Below are positions 4,267 to 7,820 of a DNA stretch of 7,820 bases, piece by piece. The DNA is from an uncultured Oscillospiraceae bacterium (GTDB taxonomy: Bacteria > Bacillota > Clostridia > Oscillospirales > Oscillospiraceae). Made by a program: the position numbers and the translations under genes. Below the pieces are notes generated by a model. That model was given only the letters and a program-made list of their open reading frames with translations. It had not been told where the DNA came from and ran no database searches. The stretch covers positions 1-7,820 of the forward strand of contig CALWXY010000149.1 of the NCBI GenBank assembly GCA_944385595.1, read 5' to 3'. Numbering within the stretch: position 1 is the stretch's first letter; the number at the start of each line of letters is the position of its first letter.

Positions 4267-6821
4267 AGCTGATGATACTCGACGGCAACAGCATAGTGAA
4301 CCGGGCGTATTACGGCATTAGAATGCTGAACGCGCCGGACGGAACGCCCACCAACGGAGTCTACGGCTTCATGACCATACTGGGCAAGCTGATGGCCGAG
4401 GAGAAGCCGGAGGCGCTGTGCGTCGCCTTCGACATGCGCGCGCCGACCTTCCGGCACGAGCGCTACGACGGCTACAAGGCCACGCGCAAAGGCATGCCGG
4501 ACGAGCTTGCCGTGCAGCTGCCGTTGCTGCGCGAGGCGCTGGACGCGATGGACGTCAAATGTCTGGAGCTGTCCGGCTGGGAGGCAGACGATATAATAGG
4601 CACGGTGAGCGTGAAGTGCGCCGCCGCGGGCTGGAACTGCGTCATCGTCACCGGCGATAAGGACAGCTTCCAGCTGATCACCGATACCACCACCGTAAAG
4701 CACGTCAAGTCCCGCATGGGACAGACCGAGACCATAGATTACACGCCAGAGGTGTTCAAAGCAGAGTACGGCTTCGAGCCGAAGCTGATGGTCGACCTCA
4801 AGGCGCTGATGGGCGACGCCTCGGACAACATCCCGGGCGTCCCCGGCGTGGGCGAGAAGACGGCGATGGCGCTAATCCAGAGCTTCGGCTCGCTGGACGG
4901 CGTCTACGCAAATCTCGACGACGCCTCGATAAAGCCCGCCGCGCGCAAAAAGCTCGAGGCCGGGCGCGAGAGCGCGAAGCTCTCCTACGAGCTCGCCACC
5001 ATCCGCTGCGACGCGCCGGTGGAGTTCTCGCCGGAGGCCTGCGCCGGCTTCCACCTCGGCGGCGGCAGACTGTATAGCGTGTTCAAAAAGCTCGGCTTCG
5101 AGCGCCTCATTGCCCAGTGGAAGCTGAGTCCCGACGAGGATGCGCCCGCGCAGAGCGGCGAGGCCGCGCCGGTGCAGCGAGTCTCGCCGGACGCCGACGG
5201 CATGGCGCGGCTGATTGCCGAGCTGAAAAAAGCGCCGCGCGCCGCGGTGTTCGACCAGGGCGGCGGCCTCATGGAGCTGACGCTCGACGGCGAGACGGTG
5301 TACGAGATAAGCCCAATCTCCGGCGGCGAGAGCTGCGCGGAGCTGATGGCGGAGCTGTTCTCGCCGCACAGAGAGCTGCTGGGCCACAATATAAAAGAGC
5401 TGATGCCCCGGCTCGACGCCGAGGGACTGTGCACGGACGGCTTCACGTTCGACACGGCGCTCGCGGGCTATATACTCGACGCGACGGCGGGCAGCTATGA
5501 GCTGAGCCGCCTGAGCGCCAAATACCTCGGCGCGGAGCTCACCGGCGCCGCCGCAATCTGGCGGCTCGAGCCGGTGCTGCGCGCAAAGCTGCGCGAGAAC
5601 GGTCAGGAGAGCCTGCACGACGATGTGGAGCTGCCGCTCTGCCGAGTGCTGGCCGACATGGAGCGCGAGGGCTTCCTCGTAGACCGCAAGGCGCTCTCCG
5701 ACTTCGGCGAGAGCCTCAGCTCCGGCATAGACGCGCTGCAGAGCAGAGTCTGGGAGCTGGCGGGCGAGGAGTTCAACATCAATTCGCCAAAGCAGCTCGG
5801 TGCGGTGCTGTTCGACAAAATGGGACTGCCCTCCGGCAAAAAGACCAAGACCGGCTGGAGCACCAATGCCGACGTGCTCGAGAAGCTGCGCGGCAGATAC
5901 GAGATAGTCGACGCCGTGCTCGAATACCGTGCGCTCACGAAGCTGAAAGGCACCTACGCCGACGGGCTTCTGAAGGTCATCGCCCCCGACGGGCGCATAC
6001 ACACGAGCTTCCAGATGACTGTCACCGCAACGGGCAGACTGTCATCCACCGAGCCGAACCTGCAGAACATTCCAATCAGGACGCAGCTCGGCGCCGAGGT
6101 GCGCAAGATGTTCGTCGCCGCGCGGGGCAACACGCTGGTCGACGCGGATTACAGCCAGATAGAGCTGCGCCTGCTCGCGCATATCTCGGAGGACGAGGCG
6201 ATGATAGCGGCCTTCCTGAACGGCGAGGACATCCACGCCGTGACGGCCTCGCAGGTGTTCGGAGTGCCGCTGGGCGAGGTGACGCCGCTGATGCGCTCAA
6301 GGGCGAAGGCGGTGAACTTCGGCATAGTCTACGGCATATCCGCCTTCTCGCTGGCGCAGGACATAGGCGTATTCCAGAACGAGGCCAAGGCGTATATCGA
6401 CGCCTACCTCGAGAAATACCACGGCGTGCGCGAGTACATGCACCGCGTGGTCGAGCAGGCCAGGGCCGATGGCTACGTCGAGACGCTGTACCACCGCCGC
6501 CGCTACCTGCCGGAGCTCAAATCGCAGAACTTCAACCTCCGCTCCTTCGGCGAGCGAGTGGCGCTCAATATGCCGATACAGGGCACGGCTGCGGACATCA
6601 TCAAAATCGCCATGATAAACGTCCACCGCCGCCTCAAGGCGGAGGGGCTGAGAGCGCGGCTCATACTCCAGGTGCACGACGAGCTTATTGCCGAGTGCCC
6701 GGAGGACGAGGCCGACAGGGTGCGCGATATACTCACCGAGGAGATGCGCGGCGCGGCGGAGCTGCGCGTGCCGCTCATTGCCTCCGCCGGAACCGGACAC
6801 AGCTGGCACGAGGCGCACTGA
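4263..6821 (+). CDS. polA: DNA polymerase I
   Basis: This 852-residue family A polymerase fills gaps, removes RNA primers and performs repair synthesis. The 5' nuclease domain (about 1-285) keeps its metal ligands Asp7, Asp57, EADD (107-110), GDKD (131-134) and GDASDNIPGVPGVGEKT with the helix-hairpin-helix. The central 3'-5' exonuclease domain (about 300-460) is vestigial. The DxE motif is replaced by DQG near 331-333, the motif II Asp is absent from GHNIKELMP, and no YxxxD motif is seen. The polymerase domain is complete: TATGRLSSTEPNLQNIP (588-604), motif A DADYSQIELR with catalytic Asp628, the O-helix with Arg678, Lys682, Phe686 and Tyr690, and motif C QVHDE with Asp806 and Glu807. ATG 4263 is preceded by GGGAG at 4249-4253 (9-nt spacing) and overlaps the upstream stop (ATGA). 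An in-frame ATG at 4188 lies inside the previous gene and lacks PolA similarity. Half of its isoleucine codons are ATA. Confidence -1.
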   Translation: MKLMILDGNSIVNRAYYGIRMLNAPDGTPTNGVYGFMTILGKLMAEEKPEALCVAFDMRAPTFRHERYDGYKATRKGMPDELAVQLPLLREALDAMDVKCLELSGWEADDIIGTVSVKCAAAGWNCVIVTGDKDSFQLITDTTTVKHVKSRMGQTETIDYTPEVFKAEYGFEPKLMVDLKALMGDASDNIPGVPGVGEKTAMALIQSFGSLDGVYANLDDASIKPAARKKLEAGRESAKLSYELATIRCDAPVEFSPEACAGFHLGGGRLYSVFKKLGFERLIAQWKLSPDEDAPAQSGEAAPVQRVSPDADGMARLIAELKKAPRAAVFDQGGGLMELTLDGETVYEISPISGGESCAELMAELFSPHRELLGHNIKELMPRLDAEGLCTDGFTFDTALAGYILDATAGSYELSRLSAKYLGAELTGAAAIWRLEPVLRAKLRENGQESLHDDVELPLCRVLADMEREGFLVDRKALSDFGESLSSGIDALQSRVWELAGEEFNINSPKQLGAVLFDKMGLPSGKKTKTGWSTNADVLEKLRGRYEIVDAVLEYRALTKLKGTYADGLLKVIAPDGRIHTSFQMTVTATGRLSSTEPNLQNIPIRTQLGAEVRKMFVAARGNTLVDADYSQIELRLLAHISEDEAMIAAFLNGEDIHAVTASQVFGVPLGEVTPLMRSRAKAVNFGIVYGISAFSLAQDIGVFQNEAKAYIDAYLEKYHGVREYMHRVVEQARADGYVETLYHRRRYLPELKSQNFNLRSFGERVALNMPIQGTAADIIKIAMINVHRRLKAEGLRARLILQVHDELIAECPEDEADRVRDILTEEMRGAAELRVPLIASAGTGHSWHEAH

Positions 6822-6822
6822 T

Positions 6823-7632
6823 ATGATATCATTTAAGGAAGCCGGAAAGATACTCGACGCGGCGGCGGAGCGCCTGCCGCGCGAGGTGTTCAAAGAGTTA
6901 AACGGCGGCGTGAACCTCCTGCCGGATTTGCGCGAGGACGAGCTGGGCCTGCTGGTCATGGGCATGTACATCGTCGACCAGACGGGGCGGAGAGTTGAGA
7001 TATACTACGGCTCGTTCGAGGCCGCCTGCCCCGACGAGAGCGACGCGGAGCTCGCAAAGGAGCTGGACGCGACGCTGCGCCACGAGCTGACGCACCACAT
7101 AGAGAGCCTCGCGGGCGACCGCAGCCTTGAGAAATGGGACGAGCAGCACAAGCTCGAGCTGCTGAGCCGGCTCGAGCCTATAGAGGCCGACAGCGTGCTG
7201 TTCATAAGCGCGGACGACGCCTCGCTCGGCCCCGCGGCCTGCGCCTTTTTCCAAAAGGCCGCAGCGGAGCGCGGGATAGACGACGTGCGCTCGGCCTCCG
7301 CTGGGCTGAAGCCCGCCGCGCAGGTCGACGCCAAATGCGCCGCCGCCTGCCTTGAGCTGGGCGTCGATATCTCGGAGCACCGCCCCCGCGCCGTCGATGC
7401 CAAACTGCTGCGGCGCTACGACGCCGTGCTCTGCATGACCGCCGACATGGCCGAGGAGCTGGCCAACGAGTTCCCGGAGTTCGATGAGAAGATAATGTGC
7501 CTCGGCGCGGCGGATTACACCCCGCCGCGCCTGGGGCTGAAATCCGCATGGCTCGCCGCCGCGCGGAAAATGCTCGCTGAGGCAGAGCTGCTCGCCGACG
7601 AGCTGGCGGGGGAGGGCAAAGGCAATGATTGA
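6823..7632 (+). CDS. Zincin-like metallopeptidase fused to a degenerate low-MW phosphatase domain
   Basis: This 269-residue protein has two domains. Residues 1-105 match the small metallopeptidase family PF06262 (Zincin_1). They start MISFKEAGKILD, contain LNGGVNLLP and IYYGSF, and carry the zinc motif H87-E88-L-T-H91-H92 followed by IESLAGDRSLE; the third ligand may be Asp99. After a charged linker, residues 124-260 resemble a low-molecular-weight protein tyrosine/arginine phosphatase: VLFISADDASLGP (125-137), SAGL (159-162), GVDISEHRPR (180-189) and DAVLCMT (200-206). The catalytic loop C(X)5R has become S129-(X)5-L135, and the late DP acid motif reads TPP, so phosphatase chemistry should be lost. 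ATG 6823 begins 1 nt after the polA stop, with GAGG at 6810-6813. No signal peptide is visible, so it is cytosolic. The peptidase substrate is unknown. The domain assignments are fairly firm; a scaffold or ligand-sensing role for the second domain is speculation. Confidence -1.
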   Translation: MISFKEAGKILDAAAERLPREVFKELNGGVNLLPDLREDELGLLVMGMYIVDQTGRRVEIYYGSFEAACPDESDAELAKELDATLRHELTHHIESLAGDRSLEKWDEQHKLELLSRLEPIEADSVLFISADDASLGPAACAFFQKAAAERGIDDVRSASAGLKPAAQVDAKCAAACLELGVDISEHRPRAVDAKLLRRYDAVLCMTADMAEELANEFPEFDEKIMCLGAADYTPPRLGLKSAWLAAARKMLAEAELLADELAGEGKGND

Positions 7633-7820
7633 AGTCCGACCCGCCCATGAGGGCGACATCGAGGCCATAGAAAAAATAGAGCGCGAGTGCTTCTCGCTGC
7701 CGTGGAGCGAGCAGCAGCTGCGCACCCAGCTCGGCGAGGGCTACGTCTTCCTCGCCGCCGAGGCGGAGGGAGAAATCGCGGGCTACGTCGGCATGCAGTT
7801 CGTGCTCGACGAGGGCTATA
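7625..7820 (+). CDS. rimI: Ribosomal protein bS18-alanine N-acetyltransferase, N-terminal part (3' end outside window)
   Basis: The first 65 residues of a GNAT-family acetyltransferase are visible. They match RimI, which transfers acetyl from acetyl-CoA to the N-terminal alanine of ribosomal protein S18. Typical features are IEVRPAHEGDIEAI, the IERECFSLPWSEQQL segment characteristic of RimI-like proteins, and the beta strands leading to GYVGMQFVLDEGY. The acetyl-CoA binding loop (Q/RxxGxG/A) lies beyond the window. ATG 7625 overlaps the upstream gene by 8 nt and has GGAGGG at 7611-7616 with 8-nt spacing. The gene continues the htpG-polA block. In many Firmicutes rimI sits beside tsaB/tsaD, which cannot be checked here. 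A general GNAT is the alternative, but the FSLPWSE segment favours RimI. Confidence -1.
   Translation, partial: MIEVRPAHEGDIEAIEKIERECFSLPWSEQQLRTQLGEGYVFLAAEAEGEIAGYVGMQFVLDEGY

Noticed and set aside
4872..6002. Long minus-strand open frames within polA and the metallopeptidase gene.
   Set aside because: They are antisense shadows of strongly conserved coding sequence, without start signals or recognisable domains.

Overview
The window looks like chromosomal DNA from a GC-rich anaerobic Firmicute of the class Clostridia, most likely an Oscillospirales-type gut lineage. This is inferred from the protein styles (AEC transporter, HtpG, PolA, Zincin_1 metallopeptidase, RimI), the strong Shine-Dalgarno sequences and the compact gene packing. 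No 16S rRNA or other decisive marker is present. There is no tRNA, rRNA, CRISPR array, insertion sequence or prophage module.

Layout. Positions 1-366 hold the 3' end of a rightward HAD-family hydrolase gene. A perfect 17-bp bidirectional terminator hairpin (393-432) and a second, rightward-only hairpin (484-509) separate it from a leftward AEC-family transporter gene (512-1456). An AT-rich divergent promoter region (about 1457-1618) separates that gene from a rightward block running to the window edge. The block contains htpG (1619-3529, broken by one in-frame TAG), a DUF5131/phage Gp37-Gp68-like gene (3526-4266), polA (4263-6821), a metallopeptidase fused to a degenerate low-molecular-weight phosphatase domain (6823-7632), and the start of rimI (7625 to the window end). 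Neighbouring genes in this block overlap by 4 or 8 nt or are 1 nt apart, so they are probably one transcript with translational coupling.

Functionally the block is mostly housekeeping: an Hsp90 chaperone, DNA polymerase I for repair and Okazaki-fragment processing, and a ribosomal-protein N-acetyltransferase. Two poorly understood proteins sit among them. The points most worth a second look are the single amber codon interrupting an otherwise intact htpG, the metallopeptidase/pseudo-phosphatase fusion whose C(X)5R catalytic loop has lost both Cys and Arg, and the Cys-motif DUF5131 gene overlapping htpG and polA. I see no clearly new multi-gene defence or mobile system here.
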